Origin: Streptomyces sp. CGMCC 4.7035 | GTDB taxonomy: Bacteria; Actinomycetota; Actinomycetes; Streptomycetales; Streptomycetaceae | Reading direction: 5' to 3' | NCBI RefSeq assembly: GCF_031583065.1 | Contig: NZ_CP134053.1 | Location: 5,497,001-5,561,000, forward strand | Length of the DNA: 64,000 nt | Shown: positions 34,019-43,038 of the stretch, one piece after another | Layout of the letters: every line of letters starts with the position of its first letter | How positions within the stretch are numbered: position 1 is the stretch's first letter | Notes under the pieces: generated by a model | Seen by the model: only the letters and a program-made list of their open reading frames with translations | Told to the model about the DNA's origin: nothing | Database searches by the model: none | Program-made: the position numbers and the translations under genes

Positions 34019-35431
34019 TCAGATGATGCCGAACAGGATTCCCGCTCCGAGTACCACGAGCGAGGTGAGCGCGGCCCACTTCACCACGAACCGCGTGTGG
34101 TCGCCGAACTCGACCTTGGCCATGCCGACGAGGACGTACACGGCGGGCACCAGCGGGCTGGACATGTGCAGCGGCTGGCCGACCAGCGAGGCCCGCGCGA
34201 TCTCCAGGGTCGAGACGCCGTGCGCCTGGCCCGCCTCGGCGAGGACGGGGAGGATGCCGAAGTAGAAGCCGTCGTTCGACATGAAGTACGTGAGCGGGAT
34301 GCTCAGGACGCCCGTGACGAAGGCCATGTGCGGGCCCATGCCGTCGGGGATGTTGTCCACCAGCCACTGGGCCATGTGGTCGACCATCCCGGTGCCCTTC
34401 AGGACGCCGGTGAAGACGGCGGCGGCGAAGACCATGCCGGAGACGTTGAGGACGTTGTCGGCGTGGGCGGCGAGCCGGGCCTTCTGGTCGGGGATGTGCG
34501 GGAAGTTGACGGTGAGTGCGAGCGCGGCACCGAGCAGGAAGAGGACCGGGATCGGCAGCCACTCCATGATCATGGCGGTGAGCAGGGCGACCGTGAGCAG
34601 CGCGTTGAACCAGTAGAGCTTGGGGCGCAGGGTGGGTCGGTTCGGGTCGAGGCCCTGGAGGCCCTCCTCGGGCTCATCCTGCGAAGCCTCGGCCTCGATG
34701 CCGGAGCCCGCCCCGCCGGTCCGCACGGGAGCCTTGCCGTCGCCGGATCCGCCCGATCCGCCGGCGCCCACCAGGACCGTCTCCTGCTCCTCCACGAGCA
34801 CCTCGTCCAGCGTCAGCACGCCGAGCCGCTTGCGCTCGCGGCGGCCGAGCACGTACGCCAGGGCGAACACGCCCAGCAGGCCCACGGCGAGCGCCGGGAT
34901 CATCGGCACGAAGATGTCGCTGGCGTCGAGCTTCAGCGCGGTCGCGGCGCGGGCGGTGGGTCCGCCCCAGGGCAGGGTGTTCATGACGCCGTTGGCCATC
35001 GCGGCGACACCGGTCATCACGACGAGACTCATCTTCAGGCGCTTGTACAGCGGGTACATCGCCGAGACGGTGATCATGAAGGTGGTGGAGCCGTCGCCGT
35101 CGAGCGAGACGATCGCGGCGAGCACGGCCGTACCGACGACGATGCGCAGCGGGTCGGCCTTGCAGAACCGCAGGATGCCGCGGACGATCGGGTCGAAGAG
35201 ACCGACGTCGATCATCACACCGAAGTAGACGATCGCGAACATCAGCATCGCCGCGGTGGGGGCGAGGCCGGTGACGCCGTCGATGACGTAGTCGCCGAGC
35301 TTGGCGCCCTTGCCCACGAACACGCAGAACAGCGCGGGGATCAGCACGAGCGCCGCGATCGGCGACATCTTCTTCACCATGATCAGGACCAGGAAGGTCG
35401 CGATCATGGTGAAGCCGAGGATGGTCAGCAT
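34019..35431 (-). CDS. CitMHS-family citrate/divalent-metal transporter
   Basis: A 470-residue membrane protein with about eleven helices. LVLIPALFCVFVGKGAKLGD, VVGTAVLAAIVSLDGDGSTT and the repeat-related MSNDGFYFGILPVLAEAGQA are family signatures. A ~60-residue charged, glycine-rich cytoplasmic loop (ERKRLGVLTLDEVLVEEQET onward) separates the two halves. The family imports metal-citrate complexes (Mg, Ca, Fe) with protons. ATG 35431 puts the first helix at the N-terminus; an earlier in-frame start at 35503 adds a non-hydrophobic leader and was not chosen. Confidence 0.9.
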   Translation of the reverse strand: MLTILGFTMIATFLVLIMVKKMSPIAALVLIPALFCVFVGKGAKLGDYVIDGVTGLAPTAAMLMFAIVYFGVMIDVGLFDPIVRGILRFCKADPLRIVVGTAVLAAIVSLDGDGSTTFMITVSAMYPLYKRLKMSLVVMTGVAAMANGVMNTLPWGGPTARAATALKLDASDIFVPMIPALAVGLLGVFALAYVLGRRERKRLGVLTLDEVLVEEQETVLVGAGGSGGSGDGKAPVRTGGAGSGIEAEASQDEPEEGLQGLDPNRPTLRPKLYWFNALLTVALLTAMIMEWLPIPVLFLLGAALALTVNFPHIPDQKARLAAHADNVLNVSGMVFAAAVFTGVLKGTGMVDHMAQWLVDNIPDGMGPHMAFVTGVLSIPLTYFMSNDGFYFGILPVLAEAGQAHGVSTLEIARASLVGQPLHMSSPLVPAVYVLVGMAKVEFGDHTRFVVKWAALTSLVVLGAGILFGII

Positions 35432-35553
35432 GAATGGATTACCTAACGTTCGCCCTTGAACTCCCGGCAGGGCCGGGGGTGCGATGACGTTAGGTCGCGT
35501 CAAACGGCGTTAACAAGACGTTGACATGAGAGCAATAAGCGCAAAACTCCAGG

Positions 35554-37806
35554 TCACGGCATTGTGCGGTCGACGGGGGCGAGTGCGGCGAGTTCCACGG
35601 GGACGCCGTTGAGTACCGCGTTGCCCGACAGCGGGTCGAGCAGGCTGCCGTCGAGGAGCTGGTTGACGTTGACCCCGGGGTCCAGGGCGGCGTGGCTCAT
35701 CCGGGTGCCGGGCCGGTCGTGGCCCCAGCCGTGCGGGAGGCTGACGACGCCGCGCCGGATGCCCTCGGTGACCTCGACGGGTGCGGTCACCGCTCCCCCG
35801 GCGCCCTTGACCCTGACCTGCGCGCCGTCGACGAGTCCGAACCGCTCGGCGTCCTCGGGGTGGATGTGCAGGGTGCAGCGGTTGGAGCCGCCGGTGAGGG
35901 CGGGCACGTTGTGCAGCCAGCTGTTGTTGGACCGCAGATGGCGCCGCCCGACGAGCACGAGCCCGTCGGCGCGATCGTCGAGTGCCTGCCTCAGGCGCGG
36001 CAGGTCGTCCGCGATCGGACCCGGCAGCAGTTCGACCTTGCCGCTCACGGTCTTCAGCGGCTGCGGCAGACGGGGCCGCAGCGGGCCGAGGTCGATCCCG
36101 TGGGGATGGGCGAGCAGCTTCTGGAGGCCGATTCCGTCGGGGCGGGCGCCGAACCCGTCGCCGTACGGGCCGAGGCGCAACATCATGTCCAGCCGGCGCT
36201 CCGGGCCGCTCTCGCCGGTGAGTCGGTCGGCCAGTTCGCGCGGGTCGCGGCCGTGGACGGGCGAGTGGGGGTCGGTGACCGCCTTGCCGAGGGTCTGGTC
36301 GATGACGAGATCGTCGACGGCCGCGGGGTCGGCGCCGTGCATGCCCGTCGCGGCGAGGACGAGCCGGGCCAGGATCTCGGTCTCGGCCATGCGGCCGGGC
36401 TGCAGCGGGACGGCGGCGCGGGTGTAGCGGACCTGGTTGCGCACGGCGAGCGTGTTGAAGGCGAAGTCGAAGTGGGGCGCCTGGGAGGGCGGGGGCGGCG
36501 GCAGCACGACGTGCGCGTGGCGCGAGGTCTCGTTGAGGTACGGGTCGACGCTGACCATGAAGTCGAGTGTGCCGAGCGCCTTGTCGAGGCGGTCGCCGTC
36601 CGGCGCGGAGAGCACGGGGTTGGCGGCGACGGCGATGACGGCGCGGATGGGGCTGCCCTCGTCGGTGGCGGTGTCGATCTCCTCGGCGAGCGCGGAGATC
36701 GGCAACTCGCCCTTGGCCTCGGGGTGCCGGCGCACCCGCGAGTGCCAGCGCCCGAGCGCGAAGCCGCGGCCGGGCCCGGCGGGCCGGGGCGGCCGGTCGG
36801 TGGCCGACAGCGGGAAGAGGGCGCCGCCGGGCCGGTCGAGGTTGCCGGTGAGGATGTTGAGCACGTCGACGAGCCAGCTGGCCAGGGTGCCGTGCGGCAC
36901 GGTGCAGCTGCCGATGCGGCCGTAGACGGCGGCGGTGGGCGCGGCGGCCAGTTCGCGGGCGAGGGCGCGGATGGTGTCGGCCTCGACATCGCACGCCTCG
37001 GCGGCGGCTTCGGGCGTGAAGTCCCGGACGGAGGCGGCCAGTTCGTCGAGCCCCTGCACGTGCGGCGTGAGGTCCCCCAGGTCGACGAGCTTCTCCTCGA
37101 AGAGGACGTGCGCCATCGCGGCCAGCAGCAGGGCGTCGGCGCCGGGGCGTATGGCGACGTGCCGGTCAGCGAGCCGGGCGGTGCGGGTGAGGCGCGGGTC
37201 GATCACGGTGAGGGTGCCGCCGCGGGCCTTGAGGGCCTTGAGCTTGCCGGGGAAGTCGGGGGCGGTGCACAGACTCCCGTTGGATTCGAGGGGGTTGGCG
37301 CCGATCAGCAGCAGATGGTCCGTGCGGTCGAGGTCGGGCACGGGGATGGCGTTCGCGTCCCCGTAGAGCAGTCCGCTGGAGACGTGCTTGGGCATCTGGT
37401 CCAGCGTGGAGGCCGTGAAGAGGCTGTGGGTGCGCAGGCCTGCGAGCAGGACGGGCGGGTAGAGGGCGCCCGCCATGGTGTGCACGTTGGGGTTGCCGAG
37501 GACGACGCCGACGGCGTGCGGCCCGTACCGCTCGACGACCGGCCGCAGCCCGGCCGCGACGGCGTCGAACGCCTCCTCCCAGGTGGCCTCGCGCAGTTCC
37601 CCGTCCCGGCGCACGAGGGGCGTGCGCAGCCGGTCGGGGTCGGAGTCGGCGGCCCCGAAGGATGCGCCCTTCGGGCAGATGAACCCCTTGCTGAACACGT
37701 CGTCCCGGTCGCCTCGGGCGCCGGTGACTCGGGTGCCGTCCACGGTGAGGGTGAGCCCGCAGGTGGCCTCGCAGAGGGGGCAGATACGCAGTGCGGTGCG
37801 GGACAC
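35554..37806 (-). CDS. Molybdopterin-dependent oxidoreductase, DMSO-reductase superfamily
   Basis: A 750-residue protein from a GTG start with GGGAGGA upstream. An apparent 888-codon frame extends into the 20-bp repeat array and is spurious. A [4Fe-4S] site is formed by CPLCEATCGL and the cysteine of SKGFICPKG. The bis-MGD domains follow: GVVLGNPNVHTMAGALYPPV, LLIGANPLESNGS, TVIDPRLTRTARLADRHVAI, and a C-terminal NRCTLHIHPEDAERFGLVDG with SLPHGWGHDRPGTR. There is no Tat signal, so it is cytoplasmic. The reaction is unknown; formate-dehydrogenase-like or hydroxylase-like relatives are possible. A perfect palindrome at 37856 lies 50 bp upstream. Confidence 0.86.
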   Translation of the reverse strand: MSRTALRICPLCEATCGLTLTVDGTRVTGARGDRDDVFSKGFICPKGASFGAADSDPDRLRTPLVRRDGELREATWEEAFDAVAAGLRPVVERYGPHAVGVVLGNPNVHTMAGALYPPVLLAGLRTHSLFTASTLDQMPKHVSSGLLYGDANAIPVPDLDRTDHLLLIGANPLESNGSLCTAPDFPGKLKALKARGGTLTVIDPRLTRTARLADRHVAIRPGADALLLAAMAHVLFEEKLVDLGDLTPHVQGLDELAASVRDFTPEAAAEACDVEADTIRALARELAAAPTAAVYGRIGSCTVPHGTLASWLVDVLNILTGNLDRPGGALFPLSATDRPPRPAGPGRGFALGRWHSRVRRHPEAKGELPISALAEEIDTATDEGSPIRAVIAVAANPVLSAPDGDRLDKALGTLDFMVSVDPYLNETSRHAHVVLPPPPPSQAPHFDFAFNTLAVRNQVRYTRAAVPLQPGRMAETEILARLVLAATGMHGADPAAVDDLVIDQTLGKAVTDPHSPVHGRDPRELADRLTGESGPERRLDMMLRLGPYGDGFGARPDGIGLQKLLAHPHGIDLGPLRPRLPQPLKTVSGKVELLPGPIADDLPRLRQALDDRADGLVLVGRRHLRSNNSWLHNVPALTGGSNRCTLHIHPEDAERFGLVDGAQVRVKGAGGAVTAPVEVTEGIRRGVVSLPHGWGHDRPGTRMSHAALDPGVNVNQLLDGSLLDPLSGNAVLNGVPVELAALAPVDRTMP

Positions 37807-37855
37807 GGGTCCTCCCGGAGGGGTGGCGGCAGCGGTGACGCGCGGACGGGCCGAG

Positions 37856-37871
37856 CATACCGACCGGTATG
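37856..37871. promoter_or_regulatory. TetR-type operator, site 4: perfect palindrome CATACCGACCGGTATG
   Basis: A perfect 16-bp palindrome 50 bp upstream of the molybdopterin oxidoreductase start, also just before the 20-bp repeat array. It is the cleanest member of a family with sites at 7239, 10546 and 16067. The TetR gene at 38249 is adjacent and may be the binder here. Confidence 0.65.
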
Positions 37872-37897
37872 AATGGAGGGGAGCCCCTTGAAGCCGG

Positions 37898-38257
37898 CAC
37901 CTCACCGACCGGCCCAGCATCCCGCCGACCGGCCCGCCACTTCGCCGACCGACCCAGCACCCCGCCGACCGGCCCAGCGCCTCACCGACCGGCCTGCCAC
38001 CCCGCCGACCGGCCCAGCACCCTGCCCGTCGGACCAGCGCCTCGCCGGCCAGTCCAGCACCCCGCCCGTCGGACCAGCACCTCGCCGGCCAGTCCAGCAC
38101 CCCGCCCGTCGGACCAGCACCTCGCCGGCCAGTCCAGCACCCCGCCCGTCGGACCAGCGCCCCGCCGACCGGCCCAGCACCCCGCCCGTCGGACCAGCGC
38201 CTCGCCGGCCAGTCCAGCACCCCGCCCGTCGGACCAGCGCCTCGCCGGCTAGTCCAG
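37898..38257. repeat. Array of eighteen 20-bp tandem repeats
   Basis: Eighteen contiguous 20-bp units of consensus CACCCCGCCCGTCGGACCAG alternating with CGCCTCGCCGGCCAGTCCAG and, in the left third, with GACCGGCCCAG endings. There are no unique spacers, so this is a minisatellite and not a CRISPR. The last unit contains the final codons and TAG stop of the TetR gene on the minus strand; in other units the equivalent triplet is TGG. The array fills the gap between that gene and operator site 4. Confidence 0.95.
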
Positions 38258-38905
38258 CACCCTGCCCAGATACGCCCGCAGAAGTTCCCGCATCTCCTCG
38301 ATGATCTTCTCGTCGCCCTCCGGGGCCACCCGGAAGGCCAGGTGGACCAGGGTGTCGGCCGTTTCCACCGCGATCAGGAACATGCGGCGCAGTTCCTCGT
38401 CCGGTTCGCGTTCGAGGTACGCCGACAGCAGGTCCGTCAGGCGGTCGGCGACCCGATGGTTGGGTTCGGCGTAGCGGGCGCCGACGGGGATCTGGTTGCC
38501 GAAGTCGACGAGGGAGAAGCCGGGCGCCGTCCGCTTCATGTCCAGGTACTCGTCGAGCACCACGTCCATGGCCGCGCGCCAGCCGCCCTCGCCCTCGCCC
38601 TCGCCCTCCGACTCCGACTCCGACTCCGACTGCGACTCCGACAGACGGCGGGTGACGCGCTCGGTGAAGCGCTCCAGGTTGCGTTCGGCGAGGGCGTCGG
38701 CCATCGCCCGCTTGTTACCGAAGAAGCGGTACACGGAGCCGATGGGCACGCCCGCACGCAGGGCCACGGCCCGGGTACTCAGGGCGTCGTAGCCGACCTC
38801 GTCGAGGAGGTCGGCGCAGGCGTCGAGGATCCTGGTCAGTCGTTCGGCGCTACGGCGTTGGATGGGCGCGCGGCGCAGCGATGTCGCTTGGGGCACGGAC
38901 TTCAT
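38249..38905 (-). CDS. TetR-family regulator with an acidic Ser-Glu/Gly insert
   Basis: A 218-residue TetR protein. The HTH is LSTRAVALRAGVPIGSVYRF (about residues 43-62), followed by FGNKRAMADALAERNLERF. Immediately after comes a low-complexity insert SESQSESESESEGEGEGEGG encoded by hexanucleotide repeats at 38585-38642, then a normal ligand-binding domain (ERFTERV...DMKRTAPGFSLVDFGNQIP). The insert length is likely to vary between strains. The stop codon lies in the last unit of the 20-bp array. ATG 38905 has a GGAAAGG site. It is the nearest regulator to the molybdopterin oxidoreductase gene and to operator site 4. Confidence 0.85.
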   Translation of the reverse strand: MKSVPQATSLRRAPIQRRSAERLTRILDACADLLDEVGYDALSTRAVALRAGVPIGSVYRFFGNKRAMADALAERNLERFTERVTRRLSESQSESESESEGEGEGEGGWRAAMDVVLDEYLDMKRTAPGFSLVDFGNQIPVGARYAEPNHRVADRLTDLLSAYLEREPDEELRRMFLIAVETADTLVHLAFRVAPEGDEKIIEEMRELLRAYLGRVLD

Positions 38906-39025
38906 AATGCCTTTCCGCCGGGAGCCGGTGAACCTCGCCCACCTGTACGGGAATCGGTGCACCCTGCACTCATCAGGGACTCATCGGGGACTCTTCGGGG
39001 GCGGCAGAGGTCGACCCCGCAGAAA

Positions 39026-39553
39026 TCACCCCGCGCCTCCCGGGCTCACCGTCGCCTCCGCCCCCGACGCCGTGATGTCCACCGTGCTCTCGACCGGCTT
39101 GCCGTGCACCGCCCACACCGTCCGGTCGTCCGCATAGAGCCGGGCTGTGACGTGGTGTGTGCCGCGCGGGACCAGTGTGCCGGGGAGGTGGTAGTCCGTG
39201 GTGCGCAGCCGGGCCAGGGAGCGGCCGTCCAGGTAGAGCCGGACGACGCCACGGCCGGCCACGGCCACCGGGCGCGCGCCGGCGGGCGAGAAGCGGAAGT
39301 TACGGACGGTCAGCCGCACGTCCCAGCTGTCGCCGGAGTCCGGCTGGACCTCGACCGCCACCTGGGGCGCGCCCTTCTTGTCGACTTCACGGTAGTGCCG
39401 CCCTTCCTCGTCCGTGCCGTCCAGCACCTTGCCCACCGGCGAGGCCGCCACCTCGCCCTTCCGCTCGTGCGCGCCGCCTGAGCCGCAGCCCGCCGAGCCG
39501 CCGAGCAGGGCACCCACCGCGAGCGCGGCGAGCAGTCCGCGCGTCCACGACAT
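39026..39553 (-). CDS. Putative lipoprotein of unknown function
   Basis: A 175-residue exported protein. The N-terminal LLAALAVGALLGGSAGCGSG is a lipoprotein signal with the lipobox cysteine after SAG. The mature part is beta-rich (VAVEVQPDSGDSWDVRLTVR, GVVRLYLDGRSLARLRTTDY, THHVTARLYADDRTVWAVHG) and resembles an immunoglobulin-like or DUF-type domain. I recognise no enzyme motif. It stands alone between a TetR gene and the divergent hmgA gene. Confidence 0.75.
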   Translation of the reverse strand: MSWTRGLLAALAVGALLGGSAGCGSGGAHERKGEVAASPVGKVLDGTDEEGRHYREVDKKGAPQVAVEVQPDSGDSWDVRLTVRNFRFSPAGARPVAVAGRGVVRLYLDGRSLARLRTTDYHLPGTLVPRGTHHVTARLYADDRTVWAVHGKPVESTVDITASGAEATVSPGGAG

Positions 39554-39659
39554 GCCGGGGAGGGTATTGCACCGCGGTGCCGGCCGGATCCTCCTGGAGG
39601 CTGGTTCCTGTCTCCTCCCACGGTCCCGGCCGGCCTCCATCCACTCCTCCGTCTCCCCC

Positions 39660-39688
39660 TTGCGCACCCGATCTCCAAATCCTACGGT
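39660..39688 (+). promoter_or_regulatory. Predicted hmgA promoter
   Basis: TTGCGC (39660-39665) and TACGGT (39683-39688) separated by 17 bp. The -10 box begins an imperfect dyad, TCCTA and TAGGA 10 nt apart (39680-39699), that could bind a repressor. Confidence 0.45.
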
Positions 39689-39720
39689 GATGCATAGGAA
39701 TCAGTGGCGAGGGAGCGGTG

Positions 39721-41043
39721 ATGAGCGGGGACGCGAGGAAGATCGCGGAGGGGCTGTCCTATCTCTCCGGGTTCGGCAACGAGCACAGCTCCGAGGCGGT
39801 GCCGGGCGCGCTGCCCGAGGGCCGCAACTCCCCGCAGCGCGCGCCGCTCGGGCTGTACGCGGAGCAGCTGAGCGGTACGGCGTTCACGGAGCCCCGGGCA
39901 CACAACCGCCGTTCATGGCTGTACCGCATCCGCCCCTCGGCGGCGCATCCCGCGTTCACGCGTACGAACAACGGGACGCTCCGTTCGGCCCCGTTCACGG
40001 AGACGGTGCCCGACCCGAACCGGCTGCGGTGGAATCCGCTGCCCGAGCCGCCGGCGGGGACGGACTTCCTGGCCGGCCTGTGGACGCTCGGCGGCAACGG
40101 CGACGCCACTCAGCGGACCGGCATGGCCGTGCACCTGTATCACGCCACTTCCTCGATGGACCGCGTCTTCAGCGACGCGGACGGCGAGCTGCTGATCGTG
40201 CCGGAGCGCGGCGGACTGCTGCTGCGCACGGAGTTCGGGCTGCTGCATGTGGAGCCGGGCCATGTGGCGCTGATCCCTCGTGGGGTGCGCTTCCGTGTGG
40301 AGCTTCTGGATGACTCCGCCCGCGGGTACGTCTGCGAGAACTACGGCGCCCCCTTCCACCTTCCCGACCTCGGCCCGATCGGCGCCAACGGCCTCGCGAG
40401 CGCCCGGGACTTCCGGGCGCCGGTCGCCGCGTACGAGGACGTCGAGGGACCGGTCGAGGTGGTGAACAAGTTCTGCGGGAACCTCTGGACGGCCGTCTAC
40501 GACCACTCGCCGCTCGACGTCGTCGCCTGGCACGGCAACCATGTGCCGTACATCTACGACCTGCGCCGCTTCAATGTGATCGGCACCATCAGCTACGACC
40601 ATCCGGACCCGTCGATCTTCACGGTGCTGACCTCCCCGAGCGACACTCCCGGTCTGGCGGGCGTCGACTTCGTCGTCTTCGCGCCGCGCTGGCTGGTGGG
40701 CGAGGACACCTTCCGGCCGCCGTACTTCCACCGGAACGTGATGAGCGAGTACATGGGCCTCATCGAGGGCGCGTACGACGCGAAGACGGCCGGAGAGGGC
40801 GGTTTCGTACCGGGTGGCGGCTCGCTGCACAACATGATGTCGGCGCACGGTCCGGACCGGGAGACGTTCGACCGGGCCAGCGCCGCCGAGCTCGCGCCCC
40901 AGAAGATCGACGACGGGCTGGCGTTCATGTTCGAGACCCGCTGGCCGATGACGCTGGCACCGCACGCGGCCCACGCGGAGCATCTGCAACAGGGGTACGA
41001 CGGTGTGTGGCAAGGCCTCGAACGCCACTTCCGCCCGCTGTGA
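39721..41043 (+). CDS. hmgA: Homogentisate 1,2-dioxygenase
   Basis: A 440-residue iron(II) ring-cleavage dioxygenase converting homogentisate to maleylacetoacetate in tyrosine and phenylalanine catabolism. It begins with [20 protein letters not shown] and [20 protein letters not shown], almost diagnostic for the family. It contains the jelly-roll segment [11 protein letters not shown], the metal-ligand region [16 protein letters not shown] and [14 protein letters not shown]. The length matches the family. ATG 39721 is preferred over GTG 39718 by spacing from GGGAG. The later pathway genes (maleylacetoacetate isomerase, fumarylacetoacetase) and HPPD are not adjacent, which is normal in Streptomyces. 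Confidence 0.95.
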   Translation: MSGDARKIAEGLSYLSGFGNEHSSEAVPGALPEGRNSPQRAPLGLYAEQLSGTAFTEPRAHNRRSWLYRIRPSAAHPAFTRTNNGTLRSAPFTETVPDPNRLRWNPLPEPPAGTDFLAGLWTLGGNGDATQRTGMAVHLYHATSSMDRVFSDADGELLIVPERGGLLLRTEFGLLHVEPGHVALIPRGVRFRVELLDDSARGYVCENYGAPFHLPDLGPIGANGLASARDFRAPVAAYEDVEGPVEVVNKFCGNLWTAVYDHSPLDVVAWHGNHVPYIYDLRRFNVIGTISYDHPDPSIFTVLTSPSDTPGLAGVDFVVFAPRWLVGEDTFRPPYFHRNVMSEYMGLIEGAYDAKTAGEGGFVPGGGSLHNMMSAHGPDRETFDRASAAELAPQKIDDGLAFMFETRWPMTLAPHAAHAEHLQQGYDGVWQGLERHFRPL

Positions 41044-41068
41044 TGCTCGTTCGCCTCCGGCTCACTCG

Positions 41069-41099
41069 TTGCACTGGACGCCGACGAACAGGTACGGAT
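41069..41099 (+). promoter_or_regulatory. Predicted promoter of a leaderless gntR transcript
   Basis: TTGCAC (41069-41074) and TACGGA (41093-41098) with an 18-bp spacer. The expected +1 coincides with the GTG start codon at 41105, and no ribosome site is present. Confidence 0.5.
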
Positions 41100-41104
41100 A
41101 GCCC

Positions 41105-41854
41105 GTGACCTCCTTCGCCCCCGACTCCATCGTCCTGAACCGCAAGCTGCCGCTCTGGTACCAGGTGTCACAGTCGCTGCGTGCCTCCATACTCGGCCGC
41201 TCGCCCCAGGACCCGCTGCGTCTGCCCACCGAGGAACAGCTGGCGGGCCACTACGGGGTGAGCGTGCTGACCATGCGGCAGGCGCTGAAGGAGCTGGAGG
41301 ACGAGGGGCTGATCACGCGCCGCCGCAGGCGCGGCACGTTCATCGAGCCCAGCGCGAGGAGGGGCGCTCCCGTGCGGCTGCTCGGCTCGGTGGACGCGAT
41401 CGTGGCCCAGCAGTCCGGCATGACGACCGAACTGCTGGGCCACGGCACGGTCCCCGTCCCGGCCGAACTCGCTGAGTACTTCCCGGAGCTGACCGAGGTG
41501 GCGACGTACCACCGGCTGCGCTGTGACGAGAAGACCGGCGAGCCGACCAACCACGCCCGTAACTACGTCCGCCCCGAACTGGCCGAGCGCATCGACCGCG
41601 AGGACCTGGCGCGATGGCCGATGACCAAAGTGCTGCGGGACGTGGTCGGCGTGGACATCAGCCGCATCACGGACACCGTGGAGGCGCGGCTGGCCGACCC
41701 GGAGACGGCCCGGCTGCTCCAAGTCCCGCTGCTCAGCCCGATCCTGCACTACACGGGCATCACGTACGACACCGCCGGGCGGCCGCTCGACGTGGCGGTG
41801 ATCCACTACCGCGGGGACCGCTTCTCCTTCACGGTCACCCTCGAAGCCACCTGA
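41105..41854 (+). CDS. GntR-family regulator, HutC subfamily
   Basis: A 249-residue regulator with an N-terminal winged helix (LPLWYQVSQSLRASILGR, LPTEEQLAGHYGVSVLTMRQ, ALKELEDEGLITRRRRRGTF) and a C-terminal UTRA effector domain (YVRPELAERI, VVGVDISRITDTVEARLADP, HYTGITYDTAGRPLDVAVIH). The effector is unknown. The position directly after hmgA suggests a link to aromatic amino-acid catabolism, but the gene has its own promoter and may serve a different target. Confidence 0.87.
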   Translation: MTSFAPDSIVLNRKLPLWYQVSQSLRASILGRSPQDPLRLPTEEQLAGHYGVSVLTMRQALKELEDEGLITRRRRRGTFIEPSARRGAPVRLLGSVDAIVAQQSGMTTELLGHGTVPVPAELAEYFPELTEVATYHRLRCDEKTGEPTNHARNYVRPELAERIDREDLARWPMTKVLRDVVGVDISRITDTVEARLADPETARLLQVPLLSPILHYTGITYDTAGRPLDVAVIHYRGDRFSFTVTLEAT

Positions 41855-41875
41855 CCCCGTCGTACGATGCCCAGC

Positions 41876-43033
41876 GTGACGCACGACGACGCTCCGCTGC
41901 TCGCGGACCTCATGCCGTGGTCCGTCGCACCTCTGCGGCCGGGCCGCGCCTGGCCGTCGGCGCCCGACGCGGCCTCACTGAGGGCACGGTGGGACGCCCT
42001 CATGAAGGCGGAAGGGCCCGACCGGGAGGCGCTGTTCGAGCCGACCCGCTCGCGCACCCTGCACTCGGCGGTCGGGCAGCTGCCGGGGCGGACCGGCGGC
42101 ACCGAGAGGCTGCTGCGCGCCTCGGGATCCTGCCCGGAGCCGGTACGCGTGCTGCACGCGCCGTTCGACGAGCAGTGGCTGATCCCCGACCACCGGCTGA
42201 TCGACGTGGCACGGCCGGAGTTGTGGCGCGTGGCGGACGAGCACCAGATCTTCGCCGTGGAGACGGCCGCCGCACCCGAGTCCCCCCGCCCCGTGCTGCT
42301 TACGACCTCCCTGCCCCCGGTACTCCGCTCGGGCCGCATCCGCCCGCTGTACCGCCGCCCCGGCGGTGAGGAACCGAACCTGGCCCCCGGCCTGTTGGAG
42401 CACCTGGGCTCCCGCCTCGGCCACTCCCCCGCCCCGGTGGACGTCCTGGCCTGGATCGTCGCGACGGTGCGCCCCGGCCTCGCGGTCCCCCTCACCGAGG
42501 ACCCCGGCCTCTGGGCCCGCGGCGTCGAGTCGGGCCGGCGCATGCTCTGGCTGATGCGCCGCGACGGCGAACGACCCAAGCTGCCCGGCGGCCGTCGCCC
42601 CTACGTCCGCGCCCCGCTGCCCTCGCGTCCGCTCACGCTGCACTACGACCATGACGAGGAGACCCTCCACCTGGACGAGGGCCGCATCTCGCCCGTACCT
42701 CCCGCGGCCTGGGACTTCGAGGTGGGTGGAGTCCGCGTCCTGGAGCAGTGGTTCGCCGCCCGTACCGCCGAGGGCGATCCGGGCACGCTGGCGGTGATCC
42801 GTCCGGCGACCTGGCCGCAGACGTGGACGTCGGAGTTGCTGGAGCTGATCACCGTGCTCACGCTGCTCGCCGAACTGCGCCCGCTGCGGGAGGAGTTGAC
42901 GGCGCGGAAGCCGATCACCGCCAGTGAGCTGCACAAGGCGGGCGTGCTTCCGGTGCCGGAGTCCGCACGTCGGCCGGCTTCGGTTCTCGACGGCCATGAG
43001 GAGGGCCCCGAAGGCCAACTGGCGCTGATCTAG
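41876..43033 (+). CDS. Stand-alone Type ISP restriction-modification specificity-like protein
   Basis: A 385-residue protein resembling the C-terminal specificity domain of Type ISP enzymes such as LlaBIII, as I remember that family in Streptomyces. Segments include LADLMPWSVAPLRPGRAWP, FDEQWLIPDHRLIDVARPEL, RIRPLYRRPGGEEPNLAPGL, DVLAWIVATVRP and WDFEVGGVRVLEQWFAART. The nuclease, helicase and N6-adenine methyltransferase modules of a full Type ISP enzyme are absent and no such gene is adjacent. GTG 41876 is chosen because TACGAT (41863-41868) ends 7 nt upstream; ATG 41867 would overlap that box. DNA binding is plausible; restriction activity is not expected. Confidence 0.7.
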   Translation: MTHDDAPLLADLMPWSVAPLRPGRAWPSAPDAASLRARWDALMKAEGPDREALFEPTRSRTLHSAVGQLPGRTGGTERLLRASGSCPEPVRVLHAPFDEQWLIPDHRLIDVARPELWRVADEHQIFAVETAAAPESPRPVLLTTSLPPVLRSGRIRPLYRRPGGEEPNLAPGLLEHLGSRLGHSPAPVDVLAWIVATVRPGLAVPLTEDPGLWARGVESGRRMLWLMRRDGERPKLPGGRRPYVRAPLPSRPLTLHYDHDEETLHLDEGRISPVPPAAWDFEVGGVRVLEQWFAARTAEGDPGTLAVIRPATWPQTWTSELLELITVLTLLAELRPLREELTARKPITASELHKAGVLPVPESARRPASVLDGHEEGPEGQLALI

Positions 43034-43038
43034 GCCGC

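Noticed and set aside
37807..38220. N-terminal extension of the molybdopterin oxidoreductase to 888 residues
   Set aside because: The extra sequence is translated 20-bp tandem repeat; the GTG at 37806 has a ribosome site and sits just before the Fe-S motif.
37898..38257. CRISPR array
   Set aside because: Units are contiguous 20-bp copies without unique spacers, and no cas gene is present in the window.
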